64,000 nucleotides of DNA from Quercus robur (taxonomy: Eukaryota; Streptophyta; Magnoliopsida; Fagales; Fagaceae). Below, piece by piece: positions 35,150 through 46,611 of the stretch. A program made the position numbers and the translations under genes. Numbering within the stretch: position 1 is the first letter of the stretch; each line of letters begins with the position of its first letter. The stretch covers positions 92,458,862 to 92,522,861 of the forward strand of contig NC_065535.1 in NCBI RefSeq assembly GCF_932294415.1, given 5' to 3'. The notes beneath the pieces are model-generated. The model had not been told where the DNA came from, did not search any database, and saw only the letters and a program-made list of their open reading frames with translations.

Positions 35150-35389
35150 CACATAACACAAAATTAGATAATAATTTGAAAATAATTTATATTTAATTTG
35201 AATTCTAATTGTGTTTTGACTTTAATATAATATATATGATTAAGCTATCTATCAAAAAAAAAAAAAAAAGTAAATCCTTAAGCTATAGAAGAACCCTAAT
35301 TTCTTCTCTAAAAAATAAAGCCCTAATTACAATACATCACTTAATATAAGTGATCTATTGATACAGGGAAAATTTTTAATACTTTATTT

Positions 35390-35553
35390 TTTTAGAGAGT
35401 TTCAATCTATGACATTCGCTCCTGATGATAACTCTTTATCATCAGATTAAGACACCAATCAGTTCCTGGTGTAGGTGGAGATTGAACCCCAAATCTCTTA
35501 TTAAACTATCAAAAACTTTACCAGTTAAACTAACTGAAACTCACGTGTTTATT
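35390..35553 (-). mobile_element. SINE-like copy
   Basis: The complement reads GTTTCAGTTAGTTTAACTGG, TTGGGGTTCAATCTCC, GATTGGTGTCTTAATCTGAT and GATTGAAACTCTCTAAAAAA. This is the most complete copy of the family: a tRNA-like head with a B-box-like GGTTCAATCTCC, a body and a short A tail. Confidence 0.65.
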
Positions 35554-35809
35554 GCATTATTCCTAGTTATAAATACTCTACTCTTTTGCTATAAAAACTT
35601 TACCTAATAAGATTTTTTTTCTTCAATAAGTTACCTTTTTTTTGGAGAAATTTTTTAATAAGTTACTTAATTAGGTTATATACCCAAATTTATGTTCTCT
35701 CTCTCTCTCTCTCTCTCTCTCTCCCACATTTATTTAGAGTCTTGCCACATTTATGAGGGTAAATCTTAATAGGATATGAAAGTTGATACTTTCTTAAAAG
35801 AAATGATAT

Positions 35810-35943
35810 GTCTACAATATTTTTATAACAAATCAAAGGTGGTTAGTGTTATTGTTGGGGCAAAAAAGTAATCTTAGTATTAGTTTCAAATTTGGACCAA
35901 TAACAACTAATCACCTGTGATTTGTTGTAAAAATATTGTAGAC
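35810..35943. mobile_element. MITE with ~31-bp inverted ends
   Basis: The left end GTCTACAATATTTTTATAAC and the complement of the right end GTCTACAATATTTTTACAAC match over about 31 bp with few changes. The 134-bp element has no coding content. The element at 62119-62310 has a similar end. Target duplication could not be fixed. Confidence 0.65.
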
Positions 35944-37109
35944 GTAGCATCTCTCTTTCTTAAATGGGTTGGATAACTTCAAAGAAATCTTTGGAAGGTT
36001 CAGTCATTGGAAAATCCTATTTGGTCATGTTATTCGCATACTGTCAGAAGATGGTTGTGTGTTTTTCCACCCAGTATTTCTTTTGGCATTTTCTTTTAGA
36101 AAAATAATTCTTAAAAGACAGTGTTTGTTTTGGGAATTTAGAAATCTATGAACTTCGGATAACTTCATCATTAAAGTTTATCTCAATTATGAATGGTTTA
36201 TCACCAACTACACTCTTTGCAAGGAGCTTCTAGAAATTTCTGTAATTACAATTAATTAGCAATTACCACAATCTATGACTTTCCTAATAGTATTAATTAA
36301 GGGTAAAAATGATTTTTAGATTATCTTTTAGTTTCATTTAAATGAGTTCTTAATAAAATTATTGCCTCCTAGGCTTTTGCATTAGGGTGATATCATTTCA
36401 TTCATTGTCTTCTATTATTCATATTAAGAAGTCTTCACCCGATTAGGATAAAAACATTTTGAAGAGGCCCTAAGTTTTAAAAGGCTGCAAAAAATAAGAG
36501 TTACAAACTATATCTACTACATCCCTAGCCTACATCATGGCCAAAATCATCTAAGTTTTAATTGCTTACGCAACAACTTCTCCTTATTCTCCATTGGCAA
36601 TCACCACAACCATCATAGTTTTCAGCAACAATTTTCATGCATTCTGCTATAGCCTTTGTATGCTCTATTTTTGCTGCCACAACTCACACAGACCAAGACA
36701 ACCACCACCACCACTATATATACCGACATCTACACCATAATTGCCAATTTATTGTGCCCCTGAACCTCAACAATTCAGCCCACTTTCAGACTCATACCAA
36801 ACAGGAGTAGACACCATTTACTGTTGTCTACATTCACCACGAACATATCTTTACTTGCAATTTTGGACCTAATTTTTTCCAGTATTGTTTCTTCTAAGTA
36901 TTTAACAAAATACTTCTCTTTTGAGTGTCAAATTTATTTTGACAAAACTTCCGCAACGACAAATCTTTACAATCATTTGACCCCAATGAAGCTCAAGCCA
37001 ATTATGGTGATGCAAGAGAAGGTAAGAGTAATATTGCCTTTCTACCTATCGTCATTGTATTAACACCTACCATAAATTATAGAACTCTTGATTATTTCTC
37101 AAAAAGTGA
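35944..37109. other. Intergenic sequence
   Basis: No gene is seen. A (CT)n run lies just upstream at 35695-35723. The stretch 36520-36830 is less AT-rich, with ACCACC repeats, but shows no supported frame. Confidence 0.45.
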
Positions 37110-37390
37110 ATTTATTAAGTGCATCCGGTCCAGTGTATTACACGTTCTTCTCACATCAAAATGAACTCCATATATGGAGAAGGTATATGCTGCAACCACG
37201 ATATGTAGCACGTCTCTCACAACATGTGGGTCCTTATGCTGGTGGAGCCCACATGCTGTGAGAGACATCCAACATACCGTGAATAATAATGGCATATCCT
37301 TCTAATAATATGTGGCTCCTTAGAATTATACATGAGACTCATATTTATGTAAGAAGAATATATAAAACATCGGATAACGAAATAATTTCC
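37110..37390. repeat. Long imperfect foldback
   Basis: The two halves are inverted copies. The centre is a tight hairpin, CTCTCACAACATGTGGG pairing with CCCACATGCTGTGAGAG around 37211-37266. Outward, GAAGGTATATGC pairs with GGCATATCCTTC and GAAGAACGTGTAATACACTG matches the inverse of the far right arm. It looks like a foldback MITE. Transcripts would fold into a long hairpin. Confidence 0.6.
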
Positions 37391-38044
37391 CACAATATTT
37401 GCTCTTGCAAAAAAGTGGGTCTCATACATATAGATCCCTGCACAGATTCAAATTTACTTATAAGGATATTTTGAATAATTTTATGCATATTACACTGTAT
37501 ATAGGAGACTTTCTCATCTTGAAGCACATTCAAATGGTCAACTAGTTGCAATAGTTGGATGGAGGATTCAAATCATAAATGTTTCCGTTAGAAATATTAT
37601 GAGATATCAATTGAGCTACAACTCTTGACAACTATGTTTAACATAGATATCCATCATACAATTGTGATTTGTGAGTTCTACCGTATGTCTTCGTGATAAA
37701 AGAGTTACCATAGAAATAGAAGTGATGGTATCATTAGCTTCTAAAGCAATTGACACTATAGTCACACTTTTCCTTTTCTGATCGGGAAGCAGTAAAACTG
37801 TGAAGGGTTTTTTTTAATTTATTTTTTTATATTAATTTCTCTGATTACCATATAAAACTAATTGACTCTTTTGGCGTTTTCTGTCTTTCTTCCTTGAATT
37901 CAATATAAAATATTGTGCAGATTTTCTTTTCTCTTCTGTATTGATTTTTTTAGAAATTGTTTTATAGTTTAAAGAGGTATTTCAGATTACTGGCTTGACA
38001 GCTTAAGACAAATTTGAAATAAGCTCGAAGAAGAAATTGGTGAA
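37391..38044 (+). promoter_or_regulatory. Upstream region of the GATA gene
   Basis: AT-rich sequence without another gene. The 5' leader of the GATA gene must lie here, probably in 37.9-38.04 kb; a pyrimidine-rich patch (37805-37950) precedes it. No TATA box is assigned. Confidence 0.4.
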
Positions 38045-41000
38045 ATGGGAAAACGAGGGCCTTGTTTCCATTGTGGAATTGACAGTGAGTTCTCTTTTCT
38101 GTGATTTTTCTTAATTGGGAAGCTGCAATTTATGTTCCACAAATTCTTTCTTCTTTTTTATTTCTATGTACTATTTTATCACAAAATTTAAGTTTTAATT
38201 TCGAAGAAATTTTCAAAGTTTCACGTGGATTTATAATGTCTGATTATGCAGTCCATAGTTTGGTGATTTTTGTGTAGTCTCTATTTTTACACCATTGAAT
38301 AATTTTCTATTGAATATGTTCTTGTTTTTATTCCCTTTTTTTTTCTTTTTTTTCTTTTTTTTTTTTATAAATTCAATATACACAGTATCCTTATAATCTT
38401 CATTTGGAAAAATGTGCATGACCATATATTAATAATTATCAAATTTAGAGTTTCGTAATTCAATCAGTATTTCTTGGTGTTTTTAATAGAATACATTCAT
38501 AGTTCAAATTTCTCATTCCCCAACTACCATATTATCAAAAATAATTATTACATTTATGAATTGTTAAAATTTTAATTTTTTTTATTATTAAATTATATAA
38601 CAAAACATTAGTTTATATATATAATAAATGACATTTAATTAACATGAAATTTAGCTTGCCTATTAGGAACAAAAAGAATTTGAAAATCAAATTTGTCGTG
38701 GTGATATTTTAATTCAAGTGTAAATCAAATAGAAAGTTATTAAATAGTGGAACAGTAATAAAGAATTACACTAAAAGTTATATAAAATTCATGATACGAA
38801 TCATAAATAGACCTCTAAAAGTCCTATAGCTCAAGGGAATATAAAATTTATTATCTTGAGAACTTTTACCTATTAATGTTTGTCGAGACATTTTTTTTTT
38901 CTTTTTATGGATACAATAATATTTGAATTTATGGTATACTCTCTATGATAATCACTCTTTATCATTAGATTAAGGCACTTGGTGTGGATGAGATTTGAGT
39001 TCCTACCTCTTATTCAAAAACAAAAAATTTTACCAATGAAGTTAACTAGAACTCACTATACTCAAGACCTCACTATTGGTGGAAGATAGATTATAAGCGA
39101 GAAGAAAGAATTAGTAAGGGTGTCTTTGAAATAAAAACTATTCATAATCTCGTAAGTTATAACTCACATTCATGTGTACAGAATTTAAAAATAAATAGAT
39201 AAAACCCTAGATTTATTAATTTTATGTGTTCAAGGTTTAATTATGTAACAGGTTGTTGTAAAATGTAAACTTAAACATTACCTGAAAGAAAATTTTCTAA
39301 TTAATGTAAGTGAAGGGATTCAAGTGATAGTTTAAAAATAATAACATTTTTTGTGATGTCCCATATTTATAGTTTGAACTCGACTACCTTTCCTTCCCTC
39401 ACTATCTACCTATCTATCTCCCCCCAAAAAAACGAAACAAGCATGAGTGAATGAATATCAAATGTTCTAAAGACATGTTAAATAACAGCAACTATATTTC
39501 TTATACTCATAATAATTATTCTAAGCTTATAATCTTATAATAAATACTATTAAGTGGGTTCTCCTTAAATTATTGATTAGCAGGTAAAAACTTTAAAAAA
39601 TTACTAATAAACATAAAGTAACTATTTATGAAATAAACTGAACAATCAACTTGCAAGAATTTTAAGTTGTTGATGCTGGAAGAAAAGGATGAATTGAACA
39701 CTTAATTAAAATTTACAATTTTGCTGATAAATGACAAGAGATTTAGAAGTAAAAGATAGAGGATAGGACTTACAGAATCACTTATTTGAACAGAGAAATA
39801 TATTCACTCAAGAATAGGGATTCACCAACCAATTAAAGCACAACTCATCCTTCCCAGGAAAAATTTCAAAACCTATACCAAAAAATAATTCAAATTCACT
39901 AGTCTTTCTCATTCTCTTCACACTGACAAGACTTATATAGTGAGTAAACATCTAACAGAAAACATAGTATTTCAAAGTATTTAAAAATAAAAAAATAAGA
40001 TGCTAAACTTCTTTCAAGACAAAGTTCAACTCTTCAACTTACTAGGAGTCTAAGACATCCCCCTACACACCACCTTACTAAGCAACATAAATACTAAACA
40101 CGACCCCCACACACCATACAACCCATGAGACAATTTCCAAGACAAGTTAACAAGTAAACCTAATACCAAAAGGATTTTTTTAATGCAAAAGGAATTAAAG
40201 ACTTATTAGTAACTTCAAGATATCAAAATCTTCAATATCATTAGAGACTTGCATCAATTGTTAAGTTGGTTCTATAAACAAACTAATAGTTAAATATTTT
40301 AGTTGTAAAATATTTGTTGTTATTGAATAAAACAATATACCATAGGATTGTCAGACAAGGATTGGTACTAACTACTAAAGGGTTAGTAAAATATTTGCCA
40401 ATGTTATTGGTTACAACTTTCTCATGTAAAACTATAATTAGCACTTGATGCATGTTCATTTGCGGCTTTTTTTTTTTTCTAGTTTAATTAGCTTGATGAT
40501 CTCCCCCCAATAGATTTGGTTAATCTGTTTGTTTCAATCTTCTATTCCTTTAGTTTTATTTTCCCTCTTAAGAAGAAGAAGAAACACACACTGCACGCAT
40601 GCGTGCGCACACACAAACCTATATCATGACTGCTTTGTTGTTCACTCTATATAACTTTCTATATATTGATTATGAATAATGAAATTGAACAGACACTCCC
40701 CTTTGGCGAAATGGACCGCCTGAGAAGCCAGTGTTGTGCAATGCATGTGGATCAAGGTATAGGATAAGAGGAACTCTTGAGAACTACATTCCCAAGCATA
40801 TCTTGAAGAAACCAAGAAAGTCTCGTAACATAGTTCACAATGAAGGCAATTTGAGTATGAAAGAAGATGGCTCAGGTTATGTCCCTGATTCAGTTGTTTC
40901 TGAAGATGATACTGGCAATAAATCAACTTCAGATTCTCAGTCTGCAATAACATGGGGCTGCATCAAGTTAGAAAATGTGGATGATTTGGAAGGCGAAATC

Positions 41001-42866
41001 CCAGGTTATCCATAAGTCTCTTTCAAAGTCTTAAGATATATATCAATAATTGCTCCAGTCCATTTTGTTTTGTTTTCTGTTTTTCCTTTCACTGCTACAT
41101 GTATATAATTTCATTGCTATGCAATCGTACGTGATTGATAATGTGATAAAATCCCACCATAGATCTAATTGAACATCAGGCTACATAAAAAGACTAGAAG
41201 TTTGAATGTGACATCTGGATTGTATGGATTGTATTGTGCGATCTTGAGTTTGATCTTGTGTTTAAGTGGTTATGTAGTGCGTTATAAATCCAACATGTAC
41301 AAGGTCGATTTGAGTTTTATGTTCTGAAAGTTTCAATTGTGACAATTATTTTTGAAATAAGACGCAAATATAGTTTAACCATTTTCAATGTGATACATTA
41401 GGTTATATAGATTGGATTGGATAAATGTGTTGTGTACACTTGTACTAAGTCTTGTTCTAGAAAAAAAAAAGTTGAATTGGGCTATATATTAGTGATTTTA
41501 ATCATTTTTTCTTTTTTTTGTTGTTATATAACCCAAATGTAACTAGTGATAAAACATAAACCTTTGTCTATTTTGAAGTACCAAAAGTCCATTTAGTTGG
41601 AATGACTTGAAAAGGTCAATATGAATAATTATAAATGATTTTTGGGTCAAATTGCGTCTCCTTTCCCACAAATAATGATCTAAATAAAGAAAGACGAAAA
41701 TCATAGAATTGATGATCATAATCTGCAGGCAACTGCCAACAAAAATCATGGGTGAAAGTGAAACGTATTCCATCAAGGAAGAGGTCACTAATGACACACC
41801 GTAGTTTATCACCCATTGAGAGACTACAAAGAGATCTTTGCAATTTACAAAAACATCAAGGCCCATCTGAATCCCCAGAGGATGTTCTCATCTATAATTT
41901 AAACGGCCCAATATCTTCCCATGAAATGGGCCTCGGAGGCATTCTTCTTAGACCACCCAAACATCATTCGGGTCAAACAAGACCCTCATCAAAGTAAGTG
42001 ATTTTTTTTTTTTTTCCTTTTATTGTATTTACTATTTATACGTAATATGTTATTGTAATGTATAATTCCATAAAATGGTATAAAATGAAGATCTAGGATA
42101 CCTCAAACATTTTGATTTGAATATATGGAAGTGCTTAATGACCATTAACTCTTTTTTGGATGAAATAACTAAAATTTATTCTACTAAGAAGGTTGCAAAA
42201 ACATACCAAGTTAAACAATAGAAACCCCACAAACAGCTGCTGTGAGGAGAACCGACCCATCATCATCCTTACAAAAGACCCAAGAAGGAAGAGATAAGAT
42301 TGGTTGAACCCCATACCAAACAAAAAGAAGCCCAATGGGCAACATTATGGGCTAAAGAGTTACAAGAATGTGGGCTAAAACAAAAGGAAATATTGCAAAG
42401 ATGCCGAAGGAGATTTCTAATGTCAGCAATAATTAGGCAAAATTTCCAGCAAAGATCAGGGGATGGATTGTTGATGCAGCCAAGGTTTTGATGCCTATTG
42501 GTTGAAGAATTTATTAGAAAACCATAATCAACCTTTTCACAGTGCAGCTACTTTCTTGAAAAATCAAGTAGTACTGCATGCCCATATAAAATTTCCTTTC
42601 AAATAAAAATATACATTTCCATTTCTTTGTCTCTAAAAATGCGTCACTAGTGATATTCAAAAATCATTTTTCTTTGTCTTTGTTTCTTCCACATAAATTT
42701 GTTGAATGTTTTATTAATTCCAGGTACTAGAAGTCTAGAACTGCCGTTGGAAAATCATAGGATTGCTGAGAGCTCCAATTTCCCCTCCACTCTGAGCTCG
42801 ATATTCCAAGCTAGAGAAGTCTGTCAAGTGTCAACAACATTAGACGATAATTCATGGTTGCTCTAA
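38045..42866 (+). CDS. GATA26/27-type zinc-finger transcription factor, short form
   Basis: Exons: 38045-38084 ([13 protein letters not shown]), 40693-41004, 41729-41993 and probably 42734-42866; GT..AG sites and phases agree. The finger is C-x2-C-x18-C-x2-C (CFHC ... CNAC) with the [20 protein letters not shown] core of the GATA26/27 subgroup, where the finger is N-terminal and split by the first intron. Exon 3 holds a second family block, [13 protein letters not shown] followed by SPEDVLIYN and [10 protein letters not shown]. With exon 4 the protein would be 249 residues; family members run near 500 and end in an Asx/DEUBAD-type region that I cannot find here. Using the stronger acceptor at 42723 gives a stop after two codons. 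So the gene is either C-terminally truncated or more exons lie undetected. Intron 1 (2.6 kb) carries a SINE copy. Nuclear DNA binding to GATA motifs is expected. Confidence 0.85.
38925..39057 (-). mobile_element. SINE-like copy in GATA intron 1
   Basis: The complement reads GTGAGTTCTAGTTAACTTC, GGAACTCAAATCTCATCC, CACTTGGTGTGG-like body words reversed, and GATTATCATAGAGAGT. It matches the copy at 35390-35553 in the head, the B-box-like segment and the tail, with more decay. Confidence 0.55.
42149..42500 (-). mobile_element. Possible decayed LINE 3' end in GATA intron 3
   Basis: The complement ends TTTAGTTATTTCATCCAAAAA, like the tail of the LINE at 9794-10418 (TTCTTGTTCATCAAAAACAA), and contains a VAHWASF-like stretch reminiscent of the last block of LINE RNase H. 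Frames are broken. No target duplication was found. Confidence 0.3.
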
Positions 42867-43355
42867 CAAGAATTTCTATGACGACAACAAAGTATTCAAA
42901 GTTCAAACTCAATTCATAAGACCAGCTTTACATATATATGCATAACATCCAAGCTTCAAATTATGATATCCATTTGGGATAGTGAAATAATCCGTCCAAA
43001 TCTAAGACAATGTTCTTTCAAATCATGAATGAGTTTTATTTCAAATAGCTCTGGAAATGATTTTCTAGATGTTAGGATGGAAACTTAAGCTGTGAGATAG
43101 AGAGCAATCTAGAAAACATTTTCAGTTCAATTTTCCTAATTTCTCTACAACTTCAAGACATATATAATTTTCTCTTCTTATTTGGCCAATTAGTGCATTA
43201 CAATAAGTCTATTTCACTATTTGGCTGGAAAAAAAAAAATTCTCGCATTTTATCAAATACATAACAAAATAAAACTTTAAAAAAATTAAACTAACTTTAA
43301 TCTTTTTATCTCACATTTAGATAATAAATCATCAAAAATATGGATACCCAACTCA

Positions 43356-43396
<41 letters not shown>

Positions 43397-44687
43397 CCAG
43401 GGTTGAAAACATCTATCTTGGGTATAGATCCTTTAGGTTACAACTTATAAGAGATCACTTCAACCCATACTTATCATGGAAAAGATGAAAATGAAGACAT
43501 TGCCTTCAAAAATGAGATTGCAACTTTCACAATCTCAAGGGAGATATCACTCACTGTCTTGTCATTATGTCTTTTGTGCCTTGCTAGCTTCTCTCCACAC
43601 ACATGAACGCGACAAATTATTCAATACTTCTATAATAATGTTTATATTGATTTCTCTCACATGAATGATAGGTTTTACCATGAATATAATTAATATAATT
43701 CACCCGACTGCTAAGTCCTTCTTGTAAATTTTAAATTTCAAAGTTTTTTATTAAGCTATTTTGAATATATATATATATATATATATATATTTTAAGCTAA
43801 AGTTATATTAGATTCTACTCATCAACTTGATGTAGAATTCTCAAATATAAATAATTTCAGTATTGGATTCACTACTAACATTGAGTTGTGTATTAATAAG
43901 TTTATTATAGATTTTTTTTTTAAATTATTTAGTTTTTCCCCCTTCAATACCATGTTTAATTTTATTACTAAAACTCTATATATTTAGTTATTTTTACAGG
44001 TGATTTAACTTTATTTAAAGTTTCATGTATACCAGGAATACACATCTTCTTTTCTTCTTTTGTCGAAATATTGGGCTATTATGCTATGAGAATTAACTAC
44101 TGGACTATAAAATTAAGGATTCATGTAATCAATATATTTTCCAAGTGCTTTTTTTGGGGGGGGGGGGGGGGGGGGGTGGTGTTGGAAAGCAATATGAAAA
44201 AAGATGTTAGACTTGAGGAATTGTTATTCACATTGTACTATACCCAAAAGGATTAGTCAAGTTATAATTCGGCTCATTGTAATCATTTATATAGGCCAGT
44301 TTGTGGGACTCAAGGTCCATATTGCATTGCAATGCCCTTAAGCCACCTAATGTTATAGGTTGGTTCTGATACCATTTGTCACAACCTGAGTAAGGTCTAG
44401 CCACATATGCACTATATCTTAAAAACTAGTTAAGTAACAATTATGAGTTCTCATAAGAATACTTATATAATTTAGTTTGACTTAGTACACAATCAACGTA
44501 AGACTCATAATACACTCATGTAGCACATACCTATACAATTGATTGATGACATAACTATTGATATTTAATTATCTTAAAATTTTGCAAGTATGGAGAATGT
44601 ACGAAGATAATATAATCCAACTGTTAGTTTGTTAAAATTCAATTAAAATTACATCTGGTGTAATTTTAACCCAATCCAAATATATAT
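42867..44687. other. AT-rich intergenic sequence
   Basis: No gene is seen. Simple repeats: TA runs at 43361-43386 and 43766-43790, and a run of 22 G at 44157-44178. Confidence 0.55.
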
Positions 44688-45481
44688 TGTGGGGACGCAG
44701 GCCCAAATATATATTGGGCCTTGGGCTTGTCCGAAATGGCACAACAGTCCGAGAATAGATCAATAGTAAGGAAGGAGTAAGACCAAGAACTTCATAAGCA
44801 AGCTATGGCTGTAAAGGCTGGGAGAGGTAAGCCGAGGAGAAGTATCTCCTTGACTAAATAGAGAAAGGGTCAGAAGGTAAGTTCTATTATCCAGAGTGAC
44901 ATTCTAGGAAATTCTGTTGATAGGAATATGCACTGTGAACGTACGGGACAAAGTGGGAGTTGAGAAATATCTAAGAAAAAGCTGCTACTATCGCATTGAA
45001 TGCTCTGTAGTTAACTCTTTAGCTGCATTTATATGGAGAAGACCCCTGAACAGTACTACTTTAGTCGCCCCAACTCACAGAGAGCCTATGAGAGTGTCTG
45101 ATGGAACAAGCACTTGAGTGATGACTTGAACGATTGATAAGTGGAGGGCCAAGATCATTCAAAGGGAGATATATAATGTGAGAGACCCCTGAGGAAAGAG
45201 GGATCGAGAATTAGAGAGAAAAACACTATAGCAACCAAGAACAAAACTTGTAATCAAACTTGAGGATTAATATATAAGAACTGATCTCATCGGACTGTGC
45301 CAAGAGCGATTTTCTTTAGTTTAAACTTGTTTATCTTCATTCTCTTGTCATCAAGATCTACTTTATTTGTTATCTGATTCACTAAAACCCAGCTTTCCAA
45401 CCCACTCTCTACAAATTTATTGTTTTTGACTTTTTGGGTCTAAGTATCCATCTTTTGGATTGGGGACTCAAATCTGGTCCT

Positions 45482-45485
<4 letters not shown>
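44688..45485 (+). mobile_element. Solo LTR (798 bp)
   Basis: Starts TGTGGGGACGCAGGCCC and ends CTGGTCCTTACA. The flanks are TATAT on both sides (44683-44687 and 45486-45490), a 5-bp duplication but in a TA-rich context, so weaker than for the LTR at 31948. It is the same family as that LTR and the fragment at 7689-7875. No internal region is present. Confidence 0.8.
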
Positions 45486-45519
<34 letters not shown>

Positions 45520-45919
45520 TCAAGATTATGAGCTAACCATCTATAGAGGAAAAAATATCCTCAAAAGAAGCAAGATAAAAAATGGAAATGAACCCTAATA
45601 CCTTACAAGAATAAGTCCATTGGTTAAGATTATGAGCTCCTTCATTGGATTTTCGGTGGACAAAATTTACTTGCCAAATTCAAATTATGACTTTTAAAAT
45701 TTGAATCTATTTTCAGTTTGTCGCATTTGAGATATTTTACTTTAGTTCACTAAGTTTGATTTCATTTTCCAAACGGTTATTCTATCCATTTTTGTAATTG
45801 ATTTGGCTATTAAGTGCTAACAAAACAACATTATTTCTTTATTTTTATTTTTTTTAAATTACACTTTCAACACTTAATGGTTGGATCAGTTTATAGGAAT
45901 ATAGAGAAGTATCCTCTAA

Positions 45920-45950
<31 letters not shown>

Positions 45951-46611
45951 TAGAAGTACCATTTTGAAAATGAAATTAGACTCAGTGCAACCAAAAAAAA
46001 AATTATATTTAAGGGATCAAAATAAAATCAATCCTAAAATTTAAGAATTAAATATGTAATTTAACTATTTTTTTTAAAAAAATTCATACTACCGATACAA
46101 AAATTATTTTTCTTAGAAAAGAAAACATTAGACGCAAAAAAAAAAAAAAAAAAAATTACGAATTAATCAATGATTTCCATGTTTTCAACCGTTATCTAAA
46201 TTAAAGTCTATCTATCTTTAAGCTACTATTTACGCCACATGTTGATGCTCTTTAAAAAAAATTATATATTATTACTATATATTTTTGGTGTAGCAATTAT
46301 TTCATAAGTATAAATACTTGTAGGGATGAAAAATAATGGTTGGAGTTCAAGTCCCTATGACGAGGCTTCACATACACATACACAGCTAGAGTAGAAATTA
46401 TATATAGTAAAAAAATTTTATATTTAAAAAAAAAAAAAAAAAGTTGGCTATAGTTGATGATGCTGACTTCTGTCTCGCACCGACAGTGAAATTGCTTTTG
46501 TTTCACTCCAAAGTCCAGTTTCGCTTGCTTCCTCAAAATCTCAATCTGTCCCTCCGATCTGTCTCTCTTTTTCGGCATTTCAATTCCCATTTCCATTTCC
46601 AGAGGCGGGTT
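45486..46611. other. Intergenic sequence upstream of the TMEM87-like gene
   Basis: No other gene is seen. It starts with a TA run (45486-45514). The words TTTAGTTCACTAAGTTTGAT near 45740 match a decayed repeat also present at 8260. The 5' leader of the next gene likely starts in the less AT-rich part after 46440. Confidence 0.45.

Noticed and set aside
42300-42491. 63-codon plus-strand frame as a further GATA exon
   Set aside because: Phase does not join exon 3, residues do not match the family, and the complement looks like a decayed LINE tail.
44157-44178. Run of 22 G as a functional G-quadruplex
   Set aside because: A single homopolymer of uncertain length; sequencing or assembly error is as likely. 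Similar runs occur at 8770, 16964 and 62333.
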